From Pleodorina starrii (taxonomy: Eukaryota; Chlorophyta; Chlorophyceae; Chlamydomonadales; Volvocaceae): a stretch of DNA of 64,000 nucleotides. The translations under genes and the position numbers were made by a program. The notes under the pieces are model-generated. The model saw nothing but the letters and a program-made list of their open reading frames with translations. It made no database searches and had not been told where the DNA came from. The stretch lies in NCBI GenBank assembly GCA_030267565.1, contig BRXU01000014.1, positions 2,268,001 through 2,332,000 of the forward strand, written 5' to 3'. The number at the start of each line of letters is the position of its first letter. Position 1 is the first letter of the stretch. Of this stretch, positions 51,696-61,770 are shown in pieces.

Positions 51696-54600
51696 CCGTC
51701 TGTTGCCTACCTAACAACCCAAGCCAAGGAGGCCTCACCCGACCTGCGGGAGCCCGTCTTCAGCACCTGCACACTGCCGATCATCTTGTGGCAGAGGTAA
51801 GGAGAGCCCCGGTGTGGCCCCGCCTCCTGTCCGGTCCTCCGTTCCGCAACCCCTCCCCCCCCGGACCCGGCCCGACCCCCCCCCCGACTCACTCGAACCC
51901 GCCATACCGGTTCCGCAGGTGGATGTTCAATGTGGGGGAGGTGTTTGAGGCGTCGTATGTACGGCTGTACGAGGAGTTTGCGGCCGGGCGGGTGGATCCG
52001 CGGCTGAGCCTGGTGGTGGCCACCCCCCACGGACTGAGGCAGCCGGACTTCATGCAGTTGCTCTTTGGAGCCATCTTCACACCCAAGGTGAGCGGGCACC
52101 GGTACCTCAACACACACACAGACGCACGCGGACGGATACAACCACCACAACATCAACAATACAGAAAGGGGCTTAATAGACGAAAGCGCAGCTGTGAGGG
52201 GTTGGGCGCCACTCACTCACTCACCCACTCCTTCCCTCGCCGTCCCTGGTCTGGTTGGCAAGTGCGAAAGCGGCTCGTAGTAAGGCCCCACAGAGCCGCC
52301 GCTTCCCAGCCGCTGCGGTTCGGTCTCCCTTCCACCACCACCCCTCAAATCCCAACTCCCAACTCCCAACAGACACACATGTAACTGCCGGTGCAACGGA
52401 CCTCCCACCCCTCATATGTGGTTAACCCCCCAGCAGGTGACGACACTGGCGGAGCTCTCTCAGCGGCCTCCCCCAGATGACGCCCACCACCAGCATCTGC
52501 CCAGGAGCACCACCCGGGAGGGCCACTCATCTCGGTGAGCAAACGGGGGTTTTCAGGGTTTTCAGGTTACCTGGGATAAGGGGTTTTAGGGTTTTAGGTG
52601 CCTTTTGAGGGGGAAGGGTTGGAGTCTTTGACAGCCTAGCCGTATTGAGACGTGCAGGCCGCGTTTACGCGTGTCACTGGATCAACCGCACTGGCGGCCG
52701 CCCGCCCCTGGGCGCCCTTCCTCCCAACAGGTGCTTCACCAAGCTCTACCTCTGCGCAATCAAGACCCGAAAAGTGAGACAACAACACAACACAACAGCC
52801 GCACAAGGCTCCGGGAGACCGGCGGGGCAGTCCACATAGACCATAGTCCACAGGACAGGGCGGGACAGCGCGCGGCCAGTCTATGGTGTCTATTTTTTCC
52901 ACGGGCTGCTGCCGCCTCGAACCGAAGCTCCCATCCGCCTGGAACCAGCCCCATGCGCCCCTTTCGCTTTCTGTTGCTTTCTGTTGTCCCAATAAAACAA
53001 AGTCCCCCCAGATAATTAAAGCAGCTCAGTTTCTTGCGGGGAAAGCGTTGCTTGGGGGGGAGGGTGGGGCAACGCGCTTCGGCGCTTCAACAACGCAGGC
53101 TGTTGGCAGTCCACCCAGGGCCACGATGCCCGGTGCTGCACGCATGCTGATGCTAATGCTGCTGACGTCGTCCGGGTTCGGGGTCCTGCGTGGGTGCGTG
53201 AGTTCGAATCGTGCGGGTGACGCCTCGTGCAGGATGACGGACACTGCGCGGCCGGGGCGCACCTGCTGCGGCAGTACGAGGGGCGGCTGCCACCCGTCAA
53301 CGATCTGTTCCATCCAGAGGGAGATGCGGACGCTCTCAAGGTGGGAGGTTTCGGATCAGTGCCCCGGAGTGTACGATATATGGAGTGCGGGAGGGGGGCC
53401 GGGGCTGGGAAAAGGGAGCCGCAGCGAAGGATTCTTGAGGCGAGGCTCGAGGGAAGGAGGAATAGCAGCGTTGCGGGTTGAAGCAGCCTTGGAGGGAGGT
53501 CTTCCGGGTTCCGTCCCTAAACCCCTAAACCCCTAAACCCCAAAAACCTTCAAACCGACGCAACGGAAAACAGGTGGTGTTGGCATCGAGGCCAAACGCT
53601 ACTGGGCGGGCGATCCTCAACGAGGAGGAGCTGTTGCAGGCCTGCAACCAAATGGACTTGGAGCAACACCTGGTGTCGTCGGTGTCAGCATCGACGATGG
53701 GGCGGCGGGGCCTGGGCGGGGCCTTCCGGCGCCGCCGGCTCAAGTGCGTCTCGCACGTCTTTGGCCGCGACTTGATGTACGACCTGGCGCTGGCAAAGGT
53801 ACGACACACACGTGTACGTACGAACCCCCTGCCGCACCGTCTGAAACCATGTGTGCGGTCTGTTGCGCCCGCCGTGGGTTTGGCGACCGTGTGCCGTGTG
53901 ACATGTGTACGAGGTGTTGTACCGCATGTGTCGTACCGTCTCATACCGTGTGTGCCGTACCGTGTGTTCAGGCGGCGGACGTGCTGGTCACAACCCACGG
54001 CGCCGTCGGGTACTACTCCTTCTACATGGGGGCAGGGACCTCCCTGGTTGAGGTCATGCCGTACAAGTTCCCGGCCGCGTGGGCGAACCTGTACTTCGCG
54101 CGGATGCTCGAATTCGAAAAGAAGGTCGGTTCACGCGGTTCGGGCTGCCGGCAGCGCATCCCGCTCATCCCCGATGCCCCGTTTTTTCTTTGCAAAAATA
54201 AATCGAACAAGTGCCCGTGACTCTTCACCGTGACAACTATATCAACTCTCAATCTGTAATACTTGCGGCCATCGTCGCGCCGTAATGTCTTGCAATGTAC
54301 TGCACTGCTGTTTTTGCAGGTGTTTTATTGGTCCATCTGGATCACGGACCCCGCCAACTCGCACGAGTCTGCGTTTGAGAACGCCGCCGTGTTCCGACCC
54401 GAGTTCCGACACCGGGAGAGACACGTGACGCTGCCCTGGGCCGCACTGAGGCGCCACCTAGAGACCATCTTGCAGGTGTGTGTGTGTGTGTGGGTGGGGG
54501 GGGGGGTAAAAAGAAATACTGCAGCGGAGACGGAGACGGCGTTAGCGAACGGACCCAGAACCCAGCAATACTTACGAACATACCTGTTGGGGGGGCTGTT

Positions 54601-55005
54601 GCTGCGGTTGTTGTTGATGTTGCTGCTGCTGCTGGCTGTGATGTTGATGTGATGGGCGCGCGTCAGACGCGGCTTTGGCGGGTACGTTGCCCCCCCTTAC
54701 CCCCTCTCCCTCCCTCAAGCCTCAAACCGTCTCGCCTAGCCCCTCCCCCGAGGCGCACCGAGGCCGAGAGCGTTTTCCGACACGGCCGCGTTCCCTGCCA
54801 TGCCGTACTCGCCGCTGTCGCCAACCCGCGACACGCCCGACCCGACCCGGGTGTACTGCGCTCGTCCAACCCAGGCCGGCCGATGTCGTACAAGCGCGTC
54901 TACATGGCGGGCGAACACTCCATCAGTGATACCCTGCAGCGAGTCCCCCACCAGCCCGACACGCGGGGCGAGGGCTGGGCGTCGTACAACGGCCCACCAT
55001 CGTGA
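48779..55005 (+). CDS. Family 61 glycosyltransferase (GT61/DUF563), C-terminal exon uncertain
   Basis: Exons 48779-49168, 51333-51453, 51724-51796, 51919-52087, 52437-52534, 52635-52773, 53233-53340, 53574-53798, 53972-54124, 54320-54475 join in phase to 544 residues, followed by a C-terminal piece near 54669-55005. Near residue 70 is a type II signal anchor (VLVTATAALLLAIL plus Ala run), typical of Golgi enzymes. Then CRRFKW joined to MCIDQQQFITYDPQ, FTKLYLCAIK, LLRQYEGRLPPVNDLF, and the GT61 core: ASRPNATGRAILNEEEL and ADVLVTTHGAVGYYSFYMGAGTSLVEVMPY in two pieces (ADVLVTTHGA, GAGTSLVEVMPY). GT61 enzymes add xylose, arabinose or GlcNAc; the donor here is unknown. Intron 1 contains an antisense LINE. 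The natural last reading (RPMSYKRVYMAGEH to NGPPS stop) needs phase 1 while exon 10 ends phase 0, so one small exon is missing or mis-set. Confidence 0.8.
49273..49283 (+). repeat. Target-site duplication, left copy
   Basis: CCTCACCTCAT, repeated exactly at 51303-51313. The LINE lies between the two copies. Confidence 0.8.
49284..51302 (-). mobile_element. 5'-truncated LINE (L1-like non-LTR retrotransposon) in GT61 intron 1
   Basis: The element runs on the minus strand, antisense to the host gene, bounded by an 11-bp target-site duplication (49273-49283, 51303-51313). Its 3' end carries a short ATGCCTC repeat tail in place of poly(A). Only the reverse transcriptase from QAGFRQG onward and the C-terminal zinc-knuckle region remain; the endonuclease is lost, as expected from 5' truncation. 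Removing it leaves an ordinary intron. Confidence 0.9.
49392..51303 (-). pseudogene. LINE reverse transcriptase, truncated and frameshifted
   Basis: Frame 1 (50023-51303) holds the RT core: VCQIDFEKAFDRVDR (catalytic Asp of motif A), QGVKQGCPLSP (motif B) and ELLYADDLTLF (YADD box, motif C), followed by a thumb and the region with LLSYGAEVWGPDAI. It ends at TAA inside ATATTTTTTGGGCGGGTAA. Frame 2 (49392-50021) continues with RIFETLGFDYR and the C-terminal zinc knuckle RICRVCHGG...HVLMEC. Shifting by one base in the run of six T near 50030 joins them naturally, so a single-base indel inactivated the copy, which also lacks its N-terminal endonuclease. Confidence 0.9.
51303..51313 (+). repeat. 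Target-site duplication, right copy
   Basis: CCTCACCTCAT, exact match to 49273-49283. Confidence 0.8.
52546..52600 (+). repeat. Telomere-like motifs in a GT61 intron
   Basis: GGGGTTTTCAGGGTTTTCAGG and then GGGGTTTTAGGGTTTTAGG, the first a one-base variant of TTTTAGGG. Inside intron 52535-52634, which is otherwise only 100 bases long. Confidence 0.85.
53517..53545 (+). repeat. (CCCCTAAA)n telomere-like tract in a GT61 intron
   Basis: CCCTAAACCCCTAAACCCCT continuing to AAACCCCAAAAACC, the complement-strand orientation of TTTAGGGG. In intron 53341-53573. Confidence 0.85.
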
Positions 55006-55712
55006 CTGTATGCCGTACTGTACGGGCATGGCTCACTCTGCCACTGTAAAACGGCTGCAGCTGTAACAATTATGTATGCCCAACCGTCAAAAGGTCTTTG
55101 CTCCACATCGCAGCGACTGGCAGCTCTGTCTTGCCAATGGTCTGCAGCCCTTTGTAACAATAACAACAACAAAACTGCTGTTTAGGCGCGGCGAGGCTAG
55201 CGCCCGAAGGCAGAAGGCCACACACACAGCCGACCGACCCTGCAGCCGTACATCCCGCCCCACCGGCTGCTTGTGTTGGAGTGAGGCTCATGGGCGCATG
55301 CGACCAAACGTGGCTGTGCATTGCGTCTATGCGTGCCTGGAAGTTTCAAACATCTCCAGCCAACAACCTGGAGCCAACAAACTAACGAACTAACGAACTC
55401 GACCATGCTGCCATGCACCGCCGCCCCTCCCACCATCTCACCTCCGCATCGCAGACTCCAGCCCCGCCCTCCCCGCCCCAGCCCCGCCCTCCCCGCCCCT
55501 CCCACCTCGCCGGCCTCCTCCCCACGTCCCGCACACACCCACACCCCTCCCGCCAAGCCCCGCCGGACAGATCCAGCCAACCGCCCTCCCTCCCTCCCTC
55601 CCGGGGGGAGGGAGTACCCTTCCTCTCTCCCTCCCTCCCTCCCGCCCCTCCTCCCTGGGTGGCCCCCCTCGCGAACGTCCCCTCGCCGCTTCGCTCCCCT
55701 CTCCTCCCCCAC
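55006..55712. other. Convergent 3' region between GT61 and TMEM120-like genes
   Basis: No gene. Plus-strand TGTAA motifs at 55045-55049, 55062-55066 and 55153-55157 are candidate GT61 poly(A) signals. The right part is C-rich (CCCTCC and CCCGCCC repeats) and probably 3' UTR of the minus-strand gene. Confidence 0.5.
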
Positions 55713-58700
55713 TTACGCCGCCTTACCCTTCCCCACTCCTCCCTCCTGACCCAAAGCATCCCGGGCCGCCATCTCCCCAGCCGCCGAGCCACCGCCGCCG
55801 CCACCGCCACCCCGCGGCGAAGCCACCCCCGCCCCCGCAGCCCTGCCGGTACCCGACCCCGACCCCGACCCCGGCGCCGGACCCGACACCCTGCCCGATG
55901 CCGGCGACGACCCCCGGCGACCGCCCCCGCCCCCGCCGCCGCCCCCCCTGCCCCCCCTGCCTCCCCTCTTCTTCTCCATCATGGTGAGCAGCGTGGTGAG
56001 GAAGTTGCGGTAGGCCATGAAGGCGAACACAAGGCCCACCACACACACGCCGCGCATGCCGCGGAGGTCGGAGCCCTGCAGGGGGGCACAAGGGGATGCG
56101 CCCGTGCATGGGGTTTTAGGGTTTTAATAGGGTTTTAGGGTTTATTAGATAGTTATCTTCGCACTGGTCCTGGTCCTGGTACTGGTACCGCAACAACAAC
56201 CAAGATAACCAAGAAAGTCCACATACGACCAAGAGGTGCTAAGCCCTCCCCCCCTCCCTGCAACACCGGGGCTTGCCCACCCCGCGCCCCTCCCCCGCGC
56301 CGCTCCAGCCTCTGCGCACCTGCGCCTCCGCCTCCAGCCACCCCTCTGCGCTGAGGAAGGCGGGGTAGGTCCTCCAGGCCACACCGGCACCGATAGCGAA
56401 CTGAAGAACCTGAGGAAGCGGAAGCGGAAGCGGGAGGTAGAGGCGGAGGAGGTGGAGGAGGTGGAGGGGAGGCGGGCAAGGGAACGGGGGAGCGGGGTTG
56501 AGGCGTGTGAGGGGACAAGGGAGGCAGGTAAGGGGGCTGGATGGCGAAGGAGCTCCAACATCGCATCCCGATGGCAGTGCGAATGGGCAGTGAAGGTCAA
56601 CAATCACACCACACCACACCACACCACATCACATCACCCCAACGCCGTCTACGTCCCTCCGCTGCGATGCCTTCCTTACTACCGGTACCCCTCCCGACCC
56701 ATGTCCCAACCCCATAACCCTCCAACTGTGCACCTCCCCCCTCCCCTCCCCTCCCCACCCAGGTAACTGCGTTGCGTTCTCTCATCCCGGGCCGTTTTCT
56801 TTTACCCCACCCCCCTCCCCTCCCCCCTCACCAAAACCCTACCTGCAGCGTGTACAACATGGGGTACAGCAGCAGCAGCTGTCCACTGCTCCCGGAGCTC
56901 TCCCCCGCCACCACATCCATGGCCCCGTCCCGACCCAGAGCGATGCGGGTGTACATGCGGCGGCGCTGGTAGCGGTTCTGTACGAACATGACCGCCGCCT
57001 GGAACACACTCCACAACAGGAAGTAGCGGAAGAACAGGTGCACCGCTGTGTGTGAGCGAGGGGGCGAGGGGGCGAGGGAGGAAGGAAGGGGGCCGGGGGG
57101 AGGGGACGGGAAGGGTGAAGGAAGGAGGTGGGTTTTAGGGTTGTTTAAGGGTAACACACCCGCACACTCCCGCACACGCACGCACACGCACGCACACACG
57201 CACGCACACACGCACGCACACCCGCACACTCCCGCATATACCCGCACACACGCGCCCGCCCGCACCCGCACGTACCCGGGCTGGTTACCGGCAGCCCTAG
57301 CATCACCAGCGACGCAGCGGCCGACCAGTAGTGGTGCTGCATCCACCAGGATCGGATCCTGGATCCATTGACGTACAACACGTTCTCACGGAGCGCCATC
57401 GCCAGGTAAAAGTACGACAACCACGCCAGGTACATCTGCACGCCTGCGTGTGTGTATACGTGCATGCATGGTGGGAAAAGGCGGGAGGGGAGCGGTGGGA
57501 AGGGGAGGGGCAATAAAGAGGGGACCGCAGCGGTGGAACGGAGGCGACGTTGGCGAACAACCCCTGGGCCCTTCAGTAGCATTTACCTACCACACATACC
57601 ACACCCCTGCCCTCCACTCGCCTGTCAGCAGCCAGGGGGTGAGTGTGCCGGTGCCGAAGACCACTCCCTGGTGTTTGTCCGCCCAGCTCATCCCCACCAC
57701 CAGCGACAGCGGGCCCAGAAGCATCACCGCAGCGGAGGTGTCCCGGAAGCGGTGGTACTCCTCACGGATGCCCTGGGCCGGGGCGGGGCGGGCCGGGCCG
57801 GGGTGGGGCGGGGTGGCGGCGGGAAGGGCAGAAGCGAGGAGATACGGTAGATGCAGCCGGGCCGCCCACTGCCGCCCACTGCCGCCCACTGCCACCCAGA
57901 TACCCACCTGGGTCACCTGGATCAGCCGCTCGCCTGCCGCCGACGTAGCCCTACCCAACCACCGACTCGACTCGACTCAACCACCCAGTTAACCACCCAG
58001 TTGACCACCCGCAACCACCTACCTGACTGACGTCCCTCCTCATGGCCACCAAGTTGATTTTATCCCCCAGCAGCAGTCGGATCAACCAGGGGTTGCGCGG
58101 CTTGCAGAACTTGCGACTGAGCGGGAGGGGAGGGAGGGGAAGGAGGGAGAGGTGGGAGAGGCGGGCGGGGGCGAGAGGGGCGGAGAATTTGGAAGGGTCG
58201 GTGGGTTCCCGGGGCTGCTTGTAAGGATGAATGTGGCTGCGGTTGTTGTGAGTGAGGCAGCGGGCGCGTGGCAGTCTCTCTGTGTGACACCGCCGGTGTC
58301 CCCCCCTAGCACCATCACAGTTCATTCTCAATTTCCCCCCTTCGCGGTGCGGCAGCTCACAGGTCGCCTCCCGGCCCCAGCCCGGTGACGACATTGCGCG
58401 CGTCCTTGAGGACAGCGCCCACGGCATCCGCGTCTGCCCGGTTGCTCAGAGCGCGGGCCTGCTTCTCAGCTGTTGTGATGGTTTGCAATAGGGACTTGAT
58501 CTGTCCGCAGGAAGGGCGTCGGGGGGCGAGAATGGCATCGGGGGCGGGCAGGGGAACAAGGGCTGGAGGCGGGGAGCGAAGTCGGTGTTACAGGGCACGG
58601 AGAACAGCGTCAGCTCAACGGGACCTTCGAGGAGCATATGCCTATATCTTGATGATAGTAAGATGTCACCTTAATTTGATTTCTTGGATGTACATTAGGA

Positions 58701-58846
58701 TTCTATAGGTGTGCAGAGTTAGACAGCATCCAACAGGCAACTCACCTCAGTCGACAGCGCGTCGCTCTCTCCCACAATTCTGTTGCAGTATGTTAATGCT
58801 CGTGATGAAAGCGCTCGGCTGCAGTCATCGAAAGAATCATTACAGA
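55713..58846 (-). CDS. TMEM120: TMEM120/TACAN-like multipass membrane protein, first exon not found
   Basis: Exons 58746-58846, 58361-58500, 58023-58116, 57622-57772, 57276-57443, 56843-57045, 56320-56409, 55713-56075 join in phase to about 436 codons. The N-terminal part is helical (coiled-coil-like in the family). Then come the hallmark blocks: LLLGDKINLVAMRRDV, EEYHRFRDTSAAVMLL, YLAMALRENVLYVNGSRIR followed by SWWMQHHYW, FLLWSVFQAAVMFVQNRYQ, RMYTRIALG and GQLLLLYPMLYTLQ. These match TMEM120A/B (TMPIT), a six-helix membrane protein resembling fatty-acid elongases that binds coenzyme A; ion-channel activity (TACAN) has been proposed and disputed. The C-terminal 70 residues are a Gly/Ser/Ala-rich extension that I would not expect in animal members. 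One intron appears to be GC-AG. The start codon is missing, perhaps upstream of or displaced by the adjacent LINE. Confidence 0.86.
56109..56145 (+). repeat. Telomere-like TTTTAGGG array in a TMEM120 intron
   Basis: GGGGTTTTAGGGTTTTAATA followed by GGGTTTTAGGGTTTATT. It lies in intron 56076-56319, so on the transcript strand it reads CCCTAAAA. Confidence 0.88.
57160..57268 (+). repeat. (CACACG/CGCA)n-rich microsatellite in a TMEM120 intron
   Basis: Compound CGCACAC and CCCGCAC units in intron 57046-57275. Confidence 0.85.
57444..57621 (-). other. Probable GC-AG intron in the TMEM120-like gene
   Basis: The exon must end CTGCTGACAG and the next start GCGTGCAGATG to give LLTGVQMYLAW, which matches the family. 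The donor is then AG|GCGAGT. The only nearby GT (GCGA|GTGGAG) leaves the wrong phase for any nearby acceptor. Confidence 0.65.
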
Positions 58847-59079
58847 CTGCAAGCTGGGACTAAAGTGTGACCCCGGACATCCGACACGACCGGTCGCACC
58901 ATCGCGCAAGCAGTTGCTCCGCCTCGGCTTTCTGCACATCCTTGTCCTACACATAGATCATCGTGCAGTTCGATTTAGCGAGCAGGACTCCACCGGCCGA
59001 AACGCCTTGAGCGTTTTTGTAAGCGAACCAACCTCCATGGCTCAACACAGCCGGCTGAGGCCTAGCCAGATTTAAGCAA

Positions 59080-61579
59080 ATCCTCTGACAACATCCACAC
59101 ACGCGCGCTCCACGCTTCGCCAGATGACAACTCGGAGGCACAAGCCGTACAACCCCAGTGGAATTTCCCCCTTCGATCCAAAGGCAAGGGCGACCCCCGT
59201 GCGCTGTGGCGCCAGCTTAACCAGGGTTTGAAACCCGAGTGCCCGATCCGCGATGTTAACGGTTGGCGCGAGTATTTTGATGCATTGTACAATAATGAGG
59301 TGAATCCGTTTAGTGAGGTCAGGGCGGACTATATTCTGAACCTCATCAACGGGCGCCCCCTCGAAGCGCCCCGCAACTGGGCAGGTACCGAGAGCGTAGC
59401 GCGAAACCAGCGGGTTGTTGCGGCGGCATCCCTGAGTGCTCCGTTTACTCTGGCCGAGGTCATCGCGGCGCTGAAGTCGCTTCGCAACCATAAGTCGCCA
59501 GGCCTCGAGCAGGCCCCCGCGGAATGCTACAAGTACGCGACTCGTAGGGTAGAGGGCAGAGAGGAGCTTGTTCTGGCGCCGTACCTGTTGCGTCTGTTGG
59601 AACATATACGTTCTACCGGGGACTAACCCAAGCAGTTCGAGGTTTCGGTCGTCACCCCACTCCACAAAAAGGGCGACGTGCTCGACCCGAGCAACTATCG
59701 TGGATTGGCTGTCGGCGGGGCCCTCTCTAAGCTTTACGCATTTTTGTTGGAGCGGCGGTTGAAGGCGTGGGGAGAGGGTTGCGGAGCGCGCAGTCCCTAC
59801 CAGGGAGGCTTCCGGTCGAAGCGCGGCACCATCCATAATTTGTTTTTGCTACGGCATCTCACGGATCGCTGTCGCACGGCTCCCCCCAACGCTCTCGGTC
59901 AGGGGCTATTTGTTTGTCAGATCGATTTCGAGAAGGCTTTTGACCGGGTGAATAGGGATTTGTTGTGGGCTCGCCTTGAGGAACGAGGAGTAAATGGCGC
60001 TGCCTTGGATGCCCTGAAGCGTTGCTATGAGCGGGTGGAACTGCGGGTCAAAGTGAACGGCACCACTGGAGAGGCCTTTTCCTCCTCTCAGGGGGTGAAG
60101 CAGGGTTGCCCGATGAGCCCCACGCTGTTTGGTTTCTTTGTGGAGGGTTTTGCGGATTATGTGGACGCCCTGGATGTCGCGCTCCCGGCTGCCATGGCGG
60201 CCACCGAATGCCCAAGTGTGGAAGGTCGGCGCGTGCCCTTGGCTCTTTACGCGGACGACCTCAGTCTTTTCGCGGGGACAAAACGCCGTTTAATGAGCCT
60301 GCTTAGAGCGTTGCGAGAGTGGTCGGAAACGTTCGGTCTCACCGTCAATACGAAGAAGTGCGAGCTGTTGTTCTTGTACCCTAACGACCAGGTTAGGAGT
60401 CACTTCTATGCGATCAGCGACTTGGTCATGCGCGTAATGGAGGAGGGGCTGCCGGTGGACCGGCCTATCACTTGGAAGTCTCGCGCACGCTATCTCGGGC
60501 TGCATTTCGGTCCTAGCAGTACCTTCGCCTCCTGTACGGATGAGCTCTATGCTGCGGGCCGGCGGGCCATGTTTGCCCTGCTCAGTAAACTGCGGCGGCA
60601 GGGGCTTTTGTTGCCTTCCGTCGGTATGAAATGTTTTAACGCGCAAGTCCGTTCCGTGCTGTCGTACGGATCGCAGCTGTGGGGTGCTGACTTGGTCCTA
60701 GCCATGCTAGAGAGGGGTTTCCCGGCCAATGAAGCTCCACGCTCTTGTTATTTTGAGGCGGCTATACGAGCCCGGATGGTCAAGCTCCACATTTCATTTA
60801 TGAAGCAATTGGTTGGAGCCGCCGTTCCGCCTCTTCAGTTGTTGTTTAGGGAACTTGGTCAGATGCCTTTGCAGTTGCACTGGGCCGAGTCGGTTTTTCG
60901 CTTCTGGAATAGTCTGGTGGAGGTCACTAGCACCGTGTATCACAGTGCTTTTCGTCACGAGATTCGGTTGGCGTTAGAAACCAATCTGCAGGGTGACGGT
61001 TGGGGTTCCAAGGTCATCAGGGCTCTAAACCTCTTAGGGCATGTCTGGGGCGAGGACGCAGCAGCGGGTAGCATTGATGCTAGGGTTAGGCGGTACGCGG
61101 CCAGCAAGCTTGATGTTGAGGCGCTGATGGACACCCTCAGGGGTCGTGTTAATGACGACTGGAGCAGCGACAGGTTGGCTGTGGACCCGAGCGCTTTCGT
61201 TACGGACGGTAGAAAGCCCGGTGTTAAGATGTGTCGCCACAAACATTGGATGGGGCTGCCGAAGCGTTTTGAGGGTTACATCCCCCTGGCGCACCATCGT
61301 TCTTTACTTCGTTTTCGTTTGTGTGTTTCTGCTTTGGCGATTAACAGCGAGAGTAGCCGGTCTAGGGAGAAAGCGTGTCGCTCTGACGGTGCGGTCGAGG
61401 ATGAGAAGCATTTTCTGTTGGAGTGTTCTGCCCTTGTGTCAGCACGGCAGATGCTTTGGGACTTAGGCGTACCCAATACTGCGAGTGTTCACGATGTCAT
61501 GCAAGTCGACGATCAGCGCGGCCTTGCGAAAGCTATCTTTGAGATGTTCAGTCTGCGGCAAGAACGCATTTCATCTTGA
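59080..61579 (+). pseudogene. LINE reverse transcriptase ORF with one internal stop
   Basis: One continuous frame apart from a single TAA at 59624-59626, between HIRSTGD and PKQFEVSVVTPLHKKGD. RT motifs are all present after it: LDPSNYRGLAV, VCQIDFEKAFDRVNR (motif A), QGVKQGCPMSP (motif B), LALYADDLSLF (YADD, motif C), YLGLHFGPS, LSYGSQLWGAD, and a C-terminal zinc knuckle CRSDGAVEDEKHFLLEC. The ORF ends TGA at 61577-61579. It resembles the antisense LINE at 49284-51302 throughout the RT but differs at many positions, so they belong to one family and not to one recent burst. The single stop suggests a fairly young copy. Confidence 0.9.
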
Positions 61580-61770
61580 GAAGTTTGTTTTTGTGCGATC
61601 TCACACAGTTTACGTTCCATTGCACCACTTTCGTTATGAGACGTTTGTGCTGTCATTTTGTTTTTGTTTTTCTTTATCTTTTTCTGCGCGACTGAAGCGG
61701 TTCATGAGCCTCCGGGTTCGTTTGAGCCGTACGAGCTCACTGAAGCTTGTAACATCCATCCATCCATCCA
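59080..61770 (+). mobile_element. LINE (L1-like non-LTR retrotransposon), 5'-truncated, nearly intact RT
   Basis: Plus-strand element. Coding sequence is open from about 59050 (DNIHTRALHASPDDN) through QPQWNFPLR and KGDPRALWRQLNQGL, the linker between the endonuclease and reverse transcriptase of L1-like elements; no endonuclease is seen upstream, so it is 5'-truncated. The 3' UTR is T-rich (about 61650-61690) and the element seems to end in an (ATCC)4 tail at about 61755-61770 in place of poly(A). I could not find a convincing target-site duplication. It sits next to the 5' end of the TMEM120-like gene, in opposite orientation. Confidence 0.85.

Noticed and set aside
58847..58902. Start codon at 58902 (minus) as first exon of the TMEM120-like gene
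   Set aside because: It would require an intron of only 25 bases, too short for splicing.
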